Assembly: GCF_008329605.1 (NCBI RefSeq)
Contig: NZ_NPKO01000002.1
Location: 310,001-374,000, forward strand
DNA: 64,000 nt
Source of the DNA: Mycolicibacterium sp. P9-64
GTDB lineage: Bacteria; Actinomycetota; Actinomycetes; Mycobacteriales; Mycobacteriaceae
Reading direction: 5' to 3'
The notes beneath the pieces are model-generated. The model searched no databases, was not told the origin of the DNA, and worked only from the letters and a program-made list of their open reading frames with translations. The position numbers and the translations under genes were made by a program. Shown here one piece after another: positions 30,066 through 41,027 of the stretch. Positions within the stretch are counted from its first letter, which is position 1, and each line of letters opens with the position of its first letter.

Positions 30066-33000
30066 ATGACTGACGCAGAAGACAATTCGCAATCACCCGC
30101 CGAAGACCGGCCGGAGCCGCGGCTCGATGTCGCCGCTGGGGCGGCTCCGCGTACCCACGTGTCGGTGCCCGAGCTGCGTGAGTGGATGCGCAACTGGGTC
30201 GCCAACGCGACGAACACGTCGCCGGACTCCGTCAACGAGTCAGCGCCGCTGATCGAGTTGGGCATGGCCTCCCGTGACGCCGTGGCGATGGCTAGCGACA
30301 TCGAGGACTACACCGGTGTCGTCGTGACGGCGACCATGGCCTTCCGGCACCCGACCATCGAGGCGCTTGCCACGGTGATTGTGGAGGGCGAGCCCGAACA
30401 TGAGGACGCGGGTGACGAGGACTGGTCACGCGAGGTCGACGAGGGCCGCGCCAACATCGCGATCATCGGCGTCGGCACCCGCTTTCCCGGCGACATGAAC
30501 ACGCCCGACGAGATGTGGCAGGCGCTCCTCGAGGGCCGCGACGCCATCACCGATCTGCCGGAGGGCCGGTGGTCGGAGTTCACCAGCGAGCCGCGGATCG
30601 CCGAGCGAGTGAAAAAGGCACGCACCAGGGGCGGCTACCTCTCGGACATCAAGGGCTTCGACGCCGAGTTCTTCGCACTGTCGAAGATGGAAGCCGACAA
30701 CATCGATCCGCAGCAGCGGATGGCCCTCGAGCTCGCCTGGGAAGCGTTGGAGCACGCCAGGATTCCCGCGTCGAGCCTGCGCGGTGAAAACGTCGGTGTG
30801 TTCATCGGCAGCTCCGTCAACGACTACATGTTCATGTCGGTCGCCGACCCGACGGCGGCGCACCCCTATGCCATCACCGGCAACTCGAGCGCCATCGTCG
30901 CCAACCGGGTGTCCTACTTCTACGACTTCCGCGGGCCGTCGATGACGATCGACACCGCGTGCTCGTCGTCGCTGGTCGCCGTCAACGAGGGCGTCAAGGC
31001 GCTGCGCGCGGGGGATGCCGACGTGGTGCTGGCCGGTGGCGTCAACGCGCTGATCACGCCGCTGGTGACGCTCGGCTTCGACGAGGTCGGTGGCGTGCTT
31101 GCGCCGGACGGCCGGATCAAGTCGTTCTCGAAGGACGCCGACGGCTACGCCCGCTCGGAGGGTGGCGGCCTGGTGGTGCTCAAGCGCCTCGAGGACGCGC
31201 GCCGCGACGGTGACGACATTCTGGCCGTCATCGCCGGAGGTGCGGTCAACCACGACGGCCGTTCGAACGGCATGCTCGCGCCGAATCCCGATGCGCAGGC
31301 CGACGTGCTGCGCAAGGCGTACAAGGACGCCGGTATCGATCCGAAGACCGTCGACTACGTCGAAGCGCACGGCACCGGCACCATCCTCGGTGACCCGATC
31401 GAGGCCGACGCGCTGGGCCGGGTGATCGGCCGCGGTCGCAGCGCCGACAAGCCCGCCCTGTTGGGTGCGGTGAAATCCAATGTGGGCCACCTGGAATCGG
31501 CAGCCGGCGCGGCGAGCCTGGCCAAGGTGGCGCTGGCGCTCAAGTACGACAAGCTGCCGCCGTCGATCAACTACACCGGGCCCAACCCGTACATCGACTT
31601 CGAGAAGGAACACCTCAAGGTCAACGACACCGTCTCCGACTGGCCGCGCTACAGCGGCTACGCCATCGCAGGCGTCTCGGGCTTCGGCTTCGGCGGTGCC
31701 AACGCGCACCTCGTGGTGCGCCAGGTGCTGCCGACAGATCTCATCGAGCCGGCCCCACGGGTCGAATCCGTTGCCGAGCAGGCGAAGCCAGAGGCTGCCG
31801 CCGTCTACGTCGGCGGTGTGCGGATGGACGAGTACGGCGAGTTCGTCGATGAGCCGCTTGCGCGAAGAGAATCAGGCTTCGATGAGGACGACGATCTCGA
31901 CGTGTCCGTCGCCGCGGTGGACGCGGAGCCGGAGCTGCCCGGGCTGACCGACGAGGCGCTGCGGCTGCTGGAGGTGGCGCGCGAGGAGCTCGCAGCTGCG
32001 GAAGCCGCCGAACCCACCAAACCGATCGTGCCGCTTGCGGTGTCGGGCTTCCTCACGTCCCGTAAGCGCGCGACGGCCGCCGAACTCGCCGACTGGATCG
32101 AGAGCCCGGCGGGCCAGGGCAGCTCGCTCGAGGCCATCGGCCGCTCGCTGTCACGACGCAACCACGGCCGTTCGCGCGCAGTGATTCTCGCGCACGACCA
32201 CGAGGAGGCCGTCAAGGGTCTGCGCGCCATCGCCGATGGCAAGCCCAACCCGATGGTCATCTCCTCCGACGGTCCCGTCTCCAACGGACCCGTCTGGGTG
32301 CTCGCCGGCTTCGGCGCCCAGCACCGCAAGATGGGCAAGAGCCTGTACCTGCGCGACGAGACGTTCGCCGAGTGGATCAACAAGGTCGACGCCTTGGTGC
32401 AGGACGAGCGCGGCTACTCCGTCGTCGAGCTGATCCTCGACGACTCGCAGGACTACGGCATCGAGACCACGCAGACCGTGATCTTCGCGATCCAGGTGGC
32501 GCTCGGCGAAGTGCTCAAGGCGCATGGCGCGAAACCCGGTGCACTCGTTGGACAGTCGCTCGGCGAGGCCGCCGCGGCGTACTTCTCCGGTGGTCTCTCG
32601 CTGGAGGATGCCACCCGCACGATCTGTTCGCGTGCCCACCTCATGGGTGAGGGTGAGGCGATGCTGTTCGGCGAGTACATCCGCCTGATGGCGCTCGTCG
32701 AGTACTCGACTGACGAGATCCGCGAAGTGTTCTCGGACTTCCCCGATCTCGAGGTCTGCGTGTACGCGGCCCCGACCCAGACGGTCATCGGTGGTCCGCC
32801 CGAGCAGGTCGACGCGATCATCGCGCGCGCGGAGTCCGAGGGCCGGTTCGCGCGCAAGTTCCAGACCAAGGGCGCCAGCCATACCCAGCAGATGGATCCG
32901 CTGCTCGGCGAACTCGCGGCCGAGATACAGGGCATCGAGCCGCATCCGCTGCAGACGCCCTACTTCTCCACCGTCCACGAGGGTGGCTACATCCGTCCCG

Positions 33001-35510
33001 GCGGGGAGCCGATCCACGACGTCGAGTACTGGAAGAAGGGCCTGCGGCACAGCGTGTACTTCACGCACGGCATCCGCAACGCCGTCGACAACGGGCACAC
33101 CACGTTTCTCGAGTTGGCGCCGAACCCGGTGGCGCTCATGCAGGTTGGCCTGACGACTGCGGCCGCAGGTCTGCACGACGCGCAGCTCATCGCGACGCTG
33201 GCCCGCAAGCAGGACGAGGTCGACTCGATGACGACGGCCATGGCGACGCTGTTCGTGCACGGTCACGACCTCGACTTCCGGACTCTGTTCTCGCGGGGTG
33301 ACTTCGCGTCGATCCCGCCGACGCGGTTCAAGCGCAAGCCGCACTGGCTCGACGTGAACTTCGCCGGGGACAGCGCCGCGGTGCTGCCCGGCGGCCGCGT
33401 CGCGATGCCGGACGGTAGGCACGTCTGGGAGTACGCGCCGCGTCAGGGCGAGCGAAGCGACGGGAAGGGTGCCGGCGCGACTGATCTGGCGACTCTGGTG
33501 AAAGCCGCTGCGACACAGGTGATTCCGGATGCCAAATTGACGTCGTTCGAGCAGCGCGCGGTGCCGGCGGACGACGCGCGACTGGTCACCACGCTCACCC
33601 GCCATCCAGGCGGTGCGACGGTGCAGGTGCACGCCCGCGTCCAGGAGTCCTTCACGCTGGTGTACGACGCGATCGTGACACGCGCCGGTCAGGCGAGCAC
33701 GCTGCCGACGGCCGTCGGTGCCGGTGCCGCGGTGACGGAGGTGGTCTCGGTCGAGCCGGCGCCGGAGCTCGCGGTGGAGGATGACGCCGCCATCTTGAGC
33801 GACAACCTCACCGCAGGCGCGGGTCTCGCAGCGGGCTTCGCCAAGTGGTCACCCGACGGCCCGGAGACCGTCGGACAGCGCCTCGGCGCGATCGTCGGCG
33901 GCGCCATGGGTTACGAGCCCGAGGACCTGCCGTGGGAGGTGCCGCTGATCGAGCTGGGCCTGGATTCGCTGATGGCGGTGCGGATCAAGAACCGGGTGGA
34001 GTACGACTTCGACATGCCGCCGATCCAGCTGACCGCGGTGCGCGACGCCAACCTGTACGCGGTCGAGAAGCTGATCACCTATGCGATCGAGCACCGCGAC
34101 GAGGTCGATCAGCTTGCCGAAATCCAGAAGACGCAGACCGACGAGGAGATCGCCGCCGCGCAGGCCGAGTTGATGGGCGGGGCAACGACTGTCGCCGAGC
34201 TCGAGGAAATGCTCACGCAGAAGGCGGCCGAGGCCGCTGCGGCCGAGTCCGCTCAATCCTCCGAGTCGCCGGTAGCCGACCTGGAGATCCCGCCGCCGCC
34301 GACCAACCCCACGGGTCCGAAGTCGGACGCGCCGAAGGCCAGCGCGGCGGGTGCCGCGGCCGGGGTGCTCAATCAGCAAGCCGTTGCCAACGCGCTCAAC
34401 TCCGACGTCCCTCCGCGCGACGCCGCAGAGCGGGTGACGTTCGCGACGTGGGCCATCGTCACGGGCAAGTCGCCGGGCGGCATCTTCAACGCGCTGCCCG
34501 CACTCGACGAAGGGGTCGCCGAGAAGGTGGCGCAGCGGCTCACCGAGCGGGCTGAGGGCACCATCACCGCCGCGGACGTCAAGAAGGCCCAGACCATCGA
34601 GGAATTGGCCACCACGGTGCGCGAGTTCCTGGAGGCCGGTGAGCTCGACGGCTTCGTGCGCACCATCCGCAAGGCAGAGTCGGACGACCAGATCCCGGTG
34701 TACGTGTTCCACGCGGCAGGCGGATCGACCGTCGTCTACGAACCGCTGCTCAAGCGGCTGCCTGCCGCCACGCCGATGATCGGCTTGGAGCGGGTCGAGG
34801 GCTCCATCGAGGAGCGGGCCGCCGTGTACGTGCCGAAGCTGTTGGAGCTCAACGGCTGGGTCTCCGGGGCGACGGGGGAAGGGGTTGCCAAGAAGGGCAA
34901 GCCGTTCGTCCTCGCGGGCTGGTCGCTTGGCGGTGCGCTGTCCTACGCGTGCGCGATCGGGCTCAAGGCGGCAGGTGCCGACGTGTCATTCGTCGGGCTG
35001 ATCGACTGTGTGCGCCCCGGCGAACCGATCCTCCACACCAAGGAGGAGACCAGGAAGCGCTGGGACCGCTACGCGAAGTTCGCGGAGAAGACGTTCAACG
35101 TCGAGATCCCCGAGATCCCGTACGAGCACCTCGAGACGCTCGACGATGCCGGGCAGGTGCAGTTCGTGCTCGACATGGTCAGCCAGAGCGGCGTGCAGAT
35201 CCCCGGCGGCATCGTCGAGCATCAGCGCACGTCGTACCTGGACAACCGGGCCTTGGACACCGTCGACATCAAGCCGTACGACGGACACGTCGTGCTGTAC
35301 ATGGCCGATCGCTACCACGACGACGCGATCACGTTCGAGCCCGCGTACGCCACCCGCAAGCCCGACGGAGGTTGGGGTGAATTCGCGAAGGACCTCGAGA
35401 TCGTCGCCATCGGGGGCGAACACATCCAGGCCATCGACGAGCCGTACATTGCCAAGGTCGGCGCTCACATGAGCGAGGCGATCAACCGGATCGAACAGGA
35501 GATGAAATGA
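30066..35510 (+). CDS. pks13: Polyketide synthase Pks13, mycolic acid condensase
   Basis: Condenses meromycolate with the carboxylated alpha chain and releases the alpha-alkyl beta-keto ester onto trehalose. Domain order over 1814 residues: ACP1 (pantetheine Ser69), KS (Cys299 in DTACSSS; HGTGT and HLE histidines), AT (Ser831 in GQSLGEA), ACP2 (Ser1301 in GLDSL) and thioesterase (Ser1620 in GWSLGG). It is about 80 residues longer than the M. tuberculosis orthologue Rv3800c, in linkers: near 600-640, at [11 protein letters not shown] (about 1129-1139), after ACP2 (about 1395-1450) and before the TE serine. Two of these linkers look repeat-derived. The stop overlaps the accD4 ATG (ATGA). Confidence 0.97.
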   Translation: MTDAEDNSQSPAEDRPEPRLDVAAGAAPRTHVSVPELREWMRNWVANATNTSPDSVNESAPLIELGMASRDAVAMASDIEDYTGVVVTATMAFRHPTIEALATVIVEGEPEHEDAGDEDWSREVDEGRANIAIIGVGTRFPGDMNTPDEMWQALLEGRDAITDLPEGRWSEFTSEPRIAERVKKARTRGGYLSDIKGFDAEFFALSKMEADNIDPQQRMALELAWEALEHARIPASSLRGENVGVFIGSSVNDYMFMSVADPTAAHPYAITGNSSAIVANRVSYFYDFRGPSMTIDTACSSSLVAVNEGVKALRAGDADVVLAGGVNALITPLVTLGFDEVGGVLAPDGRIKSFSKDADGYARSEGGGLVVLKRLEDARRDGDDILAVIAGGAVNHDGRSNGMLAPNPDAQADVLRKAYKDAGIDPKTVDYVEAHGTGTILGDPIEADALGRVIGRGRSADKPALLGAVKSNVGHLESAAGAASLAKVALALKYDKLPPSINYTGPNPYIDFEKEHLKVNDTVSDWPRYSGYAIAGVSGFGFGGANAHLVVRQVLPTDLIEPAPRVESVAEQAKPEAAAVYVGGVRMDEYGEFVDEPLARRESGFDEDDDLDVSVAAVDAEPELPGLTDEALRLLEVAREELAAAEAAEPTKPIVPLAVSGFLTSRKRATAAELADWIESPAGQGSSLEAIGRSLSRRNHGRSRAVILAHDHEEAVKGLRAIADGKPNPMVISSDGPVSNGPVWVLAGFGAQHRKMGKSLYLRDETFAEWINKVDALVQDERGYSVVELILDDSQDYGIETTQTVIFAIQVALGEVLKAHGAKPGALVGQSLGEAAAAYFSGGLSLEDATRTICSRAHLMGEGEAMLFGEYIRLMALVEYSTDEIREVFSDFPDLEVCVYAAPTQTVIGGPPEQVDAIIARAESEGRFARKFQTKGASHTQQMDPLLGELAAEIQGIEPHPLQTPYFSTVHEGGYIRPGGEPIHDVEYWKKGLRHSVYFTHGIRNAVDNGHTTFLELAPNPVALMQVGLTTAAAGLHDAQLIATLARKQDEVDSMTTAMATLFVHGHDLDFRTLFSRGDFASIPPTRFKRKPHWLDVNFAGDSAAVLPGGRVAMPDGRHVWEYAPRQGERSDGKGAGATDLATLVKAAATQVIPDAKLTSFEQRAVPADDARLVTTLTRHPGGATVQVHARVQESFTLVYDAIVTRAGQASTLPTAVGAGAAVTEVVSVEPAPELAVEDDAAILSDNLTAGAGLAAGFAKWSPDGPETVGQRLGAIVGGAMGYEPEDLPWEVPLIELGLDSLMAVRIKNRVEYDFDMPPIQLTAVRDANLYAVEKLITYAIEHRDEVDQLAEIQKTQTDEEIAAAQAELMGGATTVAELEEMLTQKAAEAAAAESAQSSESPVADLEIPPPPTNPTGPKSDAPKASAAGAAAGVLNQQAVANALNSDVPPRDAAERVTFATWAIVTGKSPGGIFNALPALDEGVAEKVAQRLTERAEGTITAADVKKAQTIEELATTVREFLEAGELDGFVRTIRKAESDDQIPVYVFHAAGGSTVVYEPLLKRLPAATPMIGLERVEGSIEERAAVYVPKLLELNGWVSGATGEGVAKKGKPFVLAGWSLGGALSYACAIGLKAAGADVSFVGLIDCVRPGEPILHTKEETRKRWDRYAKFAEKTFNVEIPEIPYEHLETLDDAGQVQFVLDMVSQSGVQIPGGIVEHQRTSYLDNRALDTVDIKPYDGHVVLYMADRYHDDAITFEPAYATRKPDGGWGEFAKDLEIVAIGGEHIQAIDEPYIAKVGAHMSEAINRIEQEMK
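31856..31874 (+). repeat. Repeat-like segment inside pks13 (KS-AT linker)
   Basis: GCTTGCGCGAAGAGAATCA encodes LARRES in the linker after the KS domain. The string GCTTGCGCGAAGAG is identical to part of the pheA/phosphatase junction repeat (2109-2122). It lies in an acidic low-complexity stretch, so insertion would be tolerated. Confidence 0.45.
33448..33468 (+). repeat. Repeat-like segment inside pks13 (after AT)
   Basis: GCGAGCGAAGCGACGGGAAG encodes ERSDGK in a linker where the M. tuberculosis protein, as I recall it, passes directly from APRDG to NVDLAALV. Such GCGAGCGAAGCGA strings are common in mycobacterial intergenic DNA; here the string is in frame and keeps the gene open. Confidence 0.5.
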
Positions 35511-37084
35511 CCACTGGAACATCTCCCGCCCACCACCCGTCCACCACCGCTGAGAAGCTCGCCGAACTCCGCGAGAAGCTGGAGCTGGCCAAGGATCCGG
35601 GCGACGAGAAGGCAAAGGCCCGTCGCGACAAGAAGGGCATTCCGAGCGCCCGCGCGCGCATCCACGACCTGCTCGATCCGGGCAGCTTCCTCGAGATCGG
35701 CGCGCTGGCCCGCACGCCCGGTGACCCCAACGCCTTCTTCGGCGACGGCGTGGTGACCGGCCACGGCACCATCGACGGGCGCCCGGTCGGCGTGTTCAGC
35801 CACGACCAGACGGTGTTCCAGGGTTCGGTCGGGGAGATGTTCGGGCGCAAGGTCGCCCGCCTGATGGAGTGGGTCGCCATGGTCGGCTGCCCGATCATCG
35901 GCATCAACGACTCCGGCGGCGCCCGCATCCAGGACGCGGCGACGTCGCTTGCTTGGTACGCGGAGCTCGGCAGGCGCCACGAGATGTTGCGCGGCCTGGT
36001 CCCGGAGATCTCGCTCGTGTTCGGTAAATGCGCTGGCGGAGCGGTCTATTCACCGATCCAGACCGACCTGATCGTCGCAGTGCGCGATCAGGGCTACATG
36101 TTCATCACCGGACCCGACGTGATCAAGGACGTCACCGGTGAGGACGTCAGCTTCGACGAGCTGGGCGGCGCCGACGTACAGGCGCAGCGCGGCAACATCC
36201 ACAAGGTGGTCGAGTCCGAGGCTGCGGCGTACCAGTACGTGCGCGACTACCTGAGCTTCTTGCCGTCGAACCACTTCGACTCGGTGCCGATCGTGAATCC
36301 CGGCCTCGAACCCGAGATCACCCCGTCCGACCTCGAGCTCGACACGATCGTGCCGGATTCGGACAACCAGGCCTACGACATGCACGAGATCCTGCTGCGA
36401 ATCTTCGACGACGGTGACGTCTTCGAGATCGCCGAGCAGAGAAGCCCGTCCATGATCACCGCGTTCGCCAGGGTCGACGGCCATCCGGTCGGGGTGATCG
36501 CCAACCAGCCGTTGAACATGTCGGGCGCCGTCGGCAACGAGGCCTCCGACAAGGCAGCGGGTTTCATCCGGTTCTGCGACTCGTTCAACCTGCCGCTGGT
36601 CTTCGTCGTCGACACCCCCGGCGCGATGCCAGGTCTCGACGAGGAGAAAGGCGGCATCATCAAGCGCGGTGGGCGGTTCTTCAACGCCATCGTGGAGGCC
36701 GACGTGCCGAAGGTGACCTTCGTCGTACGCAAGGCCTACGGCGGCGGTTACGCCGTGATGGGCTCCAAGCAGTTGTCCGCGGATTTGAACTTCGCGTGGC
36801 CCACCGCGCGCATTGCGGTGATCGGCGCCGAGGGTGCGGCCCAGCTGCTGGTGAAGCGCTTCCCCGATCCGACGGCGCCCGAGGTGCAGAAGATCCGCGC
36901 CGACTTCATCGAGGGGTACAACCTCAACCTGGCGACGCCGTGGATCGCCGCTGAGCGCGGCTACATCGATGGCGTGATCGAGCCGCACGAGACCCGCCTG
37001 CTGCTACGCAAGTCGCTGCACTTGTTGCGCGACAAGCAGAATCCCCACAAGGTGCTGCGCAAGCACGGCCTGACTCCGCTGTAG
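35507..37084 (+). CDS. accD4: Acyl-CoA carboxylase carboxyltransferase subunit AccD4
   Basis: The beta subunit of the long-chain acyl-CoA carboxylase that makes the carboxylated alpha-branch substrate for Pks13, working with AccA3, AccD5 and AccE. The 525-residue protein has both crotonase-like halves; the oxyanion-hole regions include [25 protein letters not shown] and, in the C-half, [10 protein letters not shown] and [14 protein letters not shown]. Orthologue of Rv3799c. Its ATG overlaps the pks13 stop, so synthesis is translationally coupled. The biotin/CoA pocket residues appear intact. Confidence 0.95.
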   Translation: MTTGTSPAHHPSTTAEKLAELREKLELAKDPGDEKAKARRDKKGIPSARARIHDLLDPGSFLEIGALARTPGDPNAFFGDGVVTGHGTIDGRPVGVFSHDQTVFQGSVGEMFGRKVARLMEWVAMVGCPIIGINDSGGARIQDAATSLAWYAELGRRHEMLRGLVPEISLVFGKCAGGAVYSPIQTDLIVAVRDQGYMFITGPDVIKDVTGEDVSFDELGGADVQAQRGNIHKVVESEAAAYQYVRDYLSFLPSNHFDSVPIVNPGLEPEITPSDLELDTIVPDSDNQAYDMHEILLRIFDDGDVFEIAEQRSPSMITAFARVDGHPVGVIANQPLNMSGAVGNEASDKAAGFIRFCDSFNLPLVFVVDTPGAMPGLDEEKGGIIKRGGRFFNAIVEADVPKVTFVVRKAYGGGYAVMGSKQLSADLNFAWPTARIAVIGAEGAAQLLVKRFPDPTAPEVQKIRADFIEGYNLNLATPWIAAERGYIDGVIEPHETRLLLRKSLHLLRDKQNPHKVLRKHGLTPL

Positions 37085-37119
37085 TTCCGCTGCCCGCGAC
37101 GAGTTCTGGTGCGCCAGGC

Positions 37120-37366
37120 AGTCCGTACTCCGAACAGCTCACCGGTGAGCTCGTCGACGGCGTCTGCGCGCTGGAGAACGAACCGGGCGGCGGGGCAGCT
37201 CGACGAGGGAGAGAGCATCCCGCTGCGTTTGCTGAGCTCGCGGGCGGTCAAGACCGGCGTGGTCTACCTCGTCTACACCCGCGACGACGTCGAGCGGACG
37301 GGCACCTACGAGGACGCCAAGTTGCATCTGCCGCAGGACTGGCGCTGGCCGGGGAACGCGGGTTGA
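37120..37366 (+). pseudogene. Possible frameshifted gene remnant after accD4
   Basis: The 292-bp gap after accD4 has two short stretches of good codon usage (GC-rich third positions) in different frames. The first, at 37120-37195, encodes SPYSEQLTGELVDGVCALENE; the second, to the TGA at 37366, encodes LDEGESIPLRLLSSRAVKTG and continues as VVYLVYTRDDVERTGTYEDA. They join only by a +1 shift around 37195. A GTG at 37109 opens the second frame (85 codons), but its first 25 codons have poor codon usage. This looks like the degraded end of a gene I cannot identify; a short real gene from 37109 is the alternative. Confidence 0.35.
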
Positions 37367-37376
37367 ATCGACTTTC

Positions 37377-38381
37377 GTGTCAAACCACTTCACCGGCCTG
37401 AGTCTCGGCCCCCCGCTCGGCGATCAGCGTCTCGACCTCTGCGACCTGTACGCCTTCGAGTCACCTGCCGATCCCACCAGGACGGTGCTGATCCTCAACG
37501 CCAACCCGCAGGCCGACTTTCTGCACCCCGACGCGATCTATCGCCTCGCCATCGACAACGACGGCGACCTGAAGAACGACATCGCGTTCAGCTTCGTGTT
37601 CTCCGAGCCGGTGGACGGACGTCAGACCGTCGACGTCTATCTGGCCGTCGACGACGAGGCAGAAGAACCCGAGGCGGTAGGCGAGAAGATCTTCGACGCC
37701 GTCGAGGTGTCGTTCGGCAAGACGCCGATCATCGCTACGTCTGACAGCTTCACGTTCTTCGCGGGTGCCCGAAGCGATGCGTTCTTCTTCGACTTCGACG
37801 GGGTGAAGGCTCTGTTCGACACGTCGGGCACCCGAAACTTCACCTCGTACAATCAGCCCCGCCCCGAGACGCCCTGGACGGGAGTCGATTCCAACACCCA
37901 GGCGAACGTGTGCTCGATGGTGATCGAGATGCCGACGAGCGCACTCGGCGCGGCACCCGACGTGCGGATCTGGGGCCGCTGCAGCCTGCGTCGCGACGGT
38001 GAACTGCTCCACGTGGACCGGGCCGGACACCCGTCGGTGAGCAGTTTCTTCAACACCGACGAGACCAAGGAGGAGTACAACGCCTCGCTGCCGGTGCACG
38101 ATCGCGAGCGTTGGATTGGCATGTTCATCCACTTGCTCGGTCACACCGGCGGTTACACCGACGAGGAGGCCATCGCGGCGATCGACCAGGAGGGCACCCT
38201 GCCCGACATGCTCACCTACGACCCGTCGAAGCCCGCGAAGTACCCGAACGGCCGCGTCTTCACCGACGACGTCATCGACTACCGGCTCGGGTTCCTCACC
38301 AAGGGCGACTGCCCGCCAAGCGGGCTCAGCCCCCACACCGACACCCTTGGCGAGTTCCCGTATCTCGGTACCCCGCACTGA
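37377..38381 (+). CDS. DUF4331 family protein
   Basis: A 334-residue protein with the DUF4331 hallmarks: SNHFTGLSLGPPLGDQRLDLCDLYAFESPADPTRTVLILNAN at the start (the family's early aspartates), DGDLKNDIAFSFVF, and a C-terminal LGFLTKGDCPPSGLSPHTDTLGEFPYLG. There is no signal peptide here, though relatives are often exported. The function of DUF4331 is unknown; many members occur next to regulatory or redox genes. GTG 37377 begins ten bases after the preceding remnant and has no clear ribosome-binding site, so translation may be leaderless. Confidence 0.8.
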   Translation: MSNHFTGLSLGPPLGDQRLDLCDLYAFESPADPTRTVLILNANPQADFLHPDAIYRLAIDNDGDLKNDIAFSFVFSEPVDGRQTVDVYLAVDDEAEEPEAVGEKIFDAVEVSFGKTPIIATSDSFTFFAGARSDAFFFDFDGVKALFDTSGTRNFTSYNQPRPETPWTGVDSNTQANVCSMVIEMPTSALGAAPDVRIWGRCSLRRDGELLHVDRAGHPSVSSFFNTDETKEEYNASLPVHDRERWIGMFIHLLGHTGGYTDEEAIAAIDQEGTLPDMLTYDPSKPAKYPNGRVFTDDVIDYRLGFLTKGDCPPSGLSPHTDTLGEFPYLGTPH

Positions 38382-38611
38382 TCTTGCGCTAGCCCTTCGA
38401 ACCCGCCGAACCGGCCTTGCCGCTGGCGTCGTTGCCTCCCGTCAATCGCCTTCGGTCTGGGCAATCCCGATGAGGTCTGACTCCGACGTGTCGACCGGTG
38501 TGGGTATGCGTCATCGCACTGACGGCCTCATCGTTTCGTGGCGTCTCCACCAGCGCGGTTGGCTCCACGACGTTGCTCGCTCGACGGCGCTCGGCGGCCG
38601 ATCAACTCCAC

Positions 38612-38617
38612 TAGAAT
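38612..38617 (+). promoter_or_regulatory. -10 box of the kinase gene
   Basis: TAGAAT, a strong TANNNT element, ends seven bases before the kinase ATG, so this transcript too is probably leaderless. The rest of the 243-bp gap upstream (from 38382) shows no other motif I can support. Confidence 0.65.
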
Positions 38618-38624
38618 TCCGCGC

Positions 38625-40070
38625 ATGCCGCTGGCCGAAGGTGAGGTGATCGACGGCTACACCATCGTGCGGTCGATAGGTGCCGGGGGCATGGGCGAGG
38701 TGTACTTGGCGCAGCACCCCCGCTTGCCGCGACGCGACGCACTCAAGGTGCTGGCTGCGACGGTGTGCGCCGACAGCGAGTACAGGCAGCGCTTCGAGCG
38801 CGAAGCCGACATCGCCGCAACACTGTGGCACCCGCACATCGTCGAGGTGCACGACCGCGGTGACGTCGATGGCCGGCTGTGGATCGCGATGGACTACGTC
38901 GAGGGCACCGACGCCGGCGAGCTGCTCACCGAGCGCTACCCCAAGGGCATGCCGCCCGACGAGGTGGTGCGGATCGTGACGGCCATCGGTGACGCGCTGG
39001 ACTACGCCCACCAGCGTGGTCTTCTGCACCGCGACGTGAAGCCCGCCAACATCCTGATCGCCAACCCCGGCGGCAACGAAGAACGAATCATGTTGGCCGA
39101 CTTCGGCATCGCCAGGCGCACCGGTGAGACGAGCAACCTGACCGGAACCAACATGACGGTGGGCACGGTGGCCTACGCCGCGCCAGAGCAACTGACCGGA
39201 AGCGACGTCGACGGCCGCGCCGATCAGTACGCGCTCGCCGCGACGGCGTATCAGTTGCTGACCGGTTTCCCTCCGTTCCACAACGTCAACCCCGCTGTGG
39301 TGATCAGTCAGCACCTGACCGCGAAACCGCCCCCGATCGGGACGCATCGCCCCGAGTTGTCCAGCCTGGGCGCGGTCTTCGACAAGGCGTTGGCCAAGAC
39401 GCCAGGTGACCGGTATGCCAGGTGCATCGACTTCGCGCGGGCGTTGGCCAGTCGCATCGGCACATCGGGCGTGCCGTCCGACGACTCCGAGGCGACGCGG
39501 CTGGCGCCGGCGGCGACTGGGCCCGCCGGCATTTCGGGCCCGAGACACTCCAAACAGCAAGTCGCCCATCCGTCGTCGAAGCGCACGTTCCTCATCCCGG
39601 CCGCCGTGGGGCTGGCCGTCATCGCGATCGCCGCGGTCGTCTTCGTCGTCGTCGACCGTGGCCGTAGCCACCAGCCCGCGGTAGCCAAGCCCCCGCAGAC
39701 GTCGTCCGCGTCACCCGTACCGGGAAATGCGTTGCCGGTCATCGTCGTTGGCGCGAACTGTGCGACGCTCGGGGAGGCGGGCGTCTCCGCGGCCGGGGCG
39801 CCCGCCTACTGCGCGCATCTGCCGCCCGTCGACAAGGCGATCTGGTCGCTGTACCCGGGTGAGGTGTCCAGTCCGACCGTGACGCCGGGTCCGAACGACG
39901 AGGTCTACCCGTCGGAAACCGAAGCGCCCGTGCTGGTCTGCATGGAGCAGACCGGACAGTCCAGGCTGACCTGCCACGACGACATCCTGCAGAGCAACAA
40001 CGGAAGCTCCGCGAACCCAGCACCGTCGGCGATTGCTCCGACGACGACGACCTCTACGCCCGGGTCCTAG
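38625..40070 (+). CDS. Transmembrane Ser/Thr protein kinase
   Basis: A 481-residue PknF/PknI-type receptor kinase. The cytosolic kinase domain (about 9-270) has the P-loop GAGGMGEV, Lys41, catalytic HRDVKPANIL (Asp137), DFG and YAAPEQL; a juxtamembrane linker, a membrane helix (about 322-344) and an extracellular domain of about 135 residues with four cysteines (GANCATL, AYCAHL, LVCMEQ, LTCHDD) follow. ATG 38625 starts MPLAEGEVIDGY; the upstream frame has no conserved sequence. It lies between accD4 and the emb cluster, so the envelope is a plausible target area. In M. tuberculosis emb expression is controlled through a Ser/Thr kinase-EmbR pathway encoded elsewhere; no such link can be shown for this kinase. 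Confidence 0.85.
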   Translation: MPLAEGEVIDGYTIVRSIGAGGMGEVYLAQHPRLPRRDALKVLAATVCADSEYRQRFEREADIAATLWHPHIVEVHDRGDVDGRLWIAMDYVEGTDAGELLTERYPKGMPPDEVVRIVTAIGDALDYAHQRGLLHRDVKPANILIANPGGNEERIMLADFGIARRTGETSNLTGTNMTVGTVAYAAPEQLTGSDVDGRADQYALAATAYQLLTGFPPFHNVNPAVVISQHLTAKPPPIGTHRPELSSLGAVFDKALAKTPGDRYARCIDFARALASRIGTSGVPSDDSEATRLAPAATGPAGISGPRHSKQQVAHPSSKRTFLIPAAVGLAVIAIAAVVFVVVDRGRSHQPAVAKPPQTSSASPVPGNALPVIVVGANCATLGEAGVSAAGAPAYCAHLPPVDKAIWSLYPGEVSSPTVTPGPNDEVYPSETEAPVLVCMEQTGQSRLTCHDDILQSNNGSSANPAPSAIAPTTTTSTPGS

Positions 40071-40148
40071 CCGTCGCCCAACGTGCCATCACGGCGTTGA
40101 GACGACCGTTGCGTCACCACCCGCGCACGTTCGGCGTGGGGAGGCGAG

Positions 40149-41027
40149 TCAGATCTCCGAGATCCCCAACCAGCCGTCGACCTCGAACCGGTCGCCGCGC
40201 GCCACGATCGTCGCGCCTCCATGACCTGGGTAGTGCGCAGGGATCACGAGCGCTCGGGCCCGCGCCGCCTCGGTGAACACCCGCTTGCGCGTCACCACTG
40301 CGGCCTCGGCATCGACGTCGAACGCGCACTTGTCCTGCGGCCGGGAGATCTGGATCGGGCAGTGCGTCAGATCGCCGACGAAGACTGCCGACTGGCCTGC
40401 CTCCAGCCACAGCACCGACGACCCCGGCGTGTGCCCAGGCGCGGGCCGCAACCGCAGCGACTCGCTGATCTCGAAGTCGTCCGACCACAGCTTCGTCTGA
40501 GCCTCCACCGGAAATATGCTGTCGTCGAACAGGATTCGCCTGGCCTCGTCGGCGCCCTTCCCGTCGGGGCCGAAGAAGCGGTAGTCCGGCTCTGGCATCA
40601 GGTAGCGCGCGTTCGGGAACGTCGGCACCCAGGCCCCATCGACCAGCTGGGTGTTCCAGCCGACGTGATCGACGTGCAGGTGCGTGTTGACCACGACGTC
40701 GACGTCTGCGGGGTCGAAGCCCGCCGCGTGCATTGCGTCGAGGAATCCGGTGTTCAGCTGATGCATCGGCGGCATGCCAGGCCGATCGCGGTCGTTGCCC
40801 GCCCCGGTGTCCACCACCACGGTCAGGCCGTCGACCTCGACCACCCAGGTCTGCATCGCGATCTTCCACTGATCGGTCGTGCGGTCCCAGAACATCGGAT
40901 CGAGGAGTTCGGCGTCGTTCTGCCAGGCCTCGGCGGGCGTCGCCGCGAACAGCGACGTCCGCATCTCCACCCGCGTCTCGACCACGCGCGTCACCGTTGC
41001 GCGTCCGATGCGGGCGGTATCGGTCAC
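40149..41027 (-). CDS. Metallo-beta-lactamase-fold hydrolase coupled to embB
   Basis: A 292-residue soluble MBL-fold protein with the zinc motif THLHVDHVGW (His116, His118, Asp120, His121), later metal ligands PGHTPGSS and VGDLTHCP, and PAHYPGHGG. It resembles the quorum-quenching lactonase/flavin-reductase-type MBL group in general layout; the substrate is unknown. The start GTG overlaps the embB stop (GTGA at 41024-41027), so it is translated as the last gene of the embCAB transcript. In M. tuberculosis I do not recall an equivalent gene at this place. It converges with the kinase gene; the 78-bp gap between them shows nothing clear. Confidence 0.8.
   Translation of the reverse strand: MTDTARIGRATVTRVVETRVEMRTSLFAATPAEAWQNDAELLDPMFWDRTTDQWKIAMQTWVVEVDGLTVVVDTGAGNDRDRPGMPPMHQLNTGFLDAMHAAGFDPADVDVVVNTHLHVDHVGWNTQLVDGAWVPTFPNARYLMPEPDYRFFGPDGKGADEARRILFDDSIFPVEAQTKLWSDDFEISESLRLRPAPGHTPGSSVLWLEAGQSAVFVGDLTHCPIQISRPQDKCAFDVDAEAAVVTRKRVFTEAARARALVIPAHYPGHGGATIVARGDRFEVDGWLGISEI

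Noticed and set aside
38116..38649. Plus-strand frame spanning the DUF4331 end and the kinase promoter
   Set aside because: Composition is Ser/Thr/Arg-biased; it overlaps two well-supported genes and a promoter.
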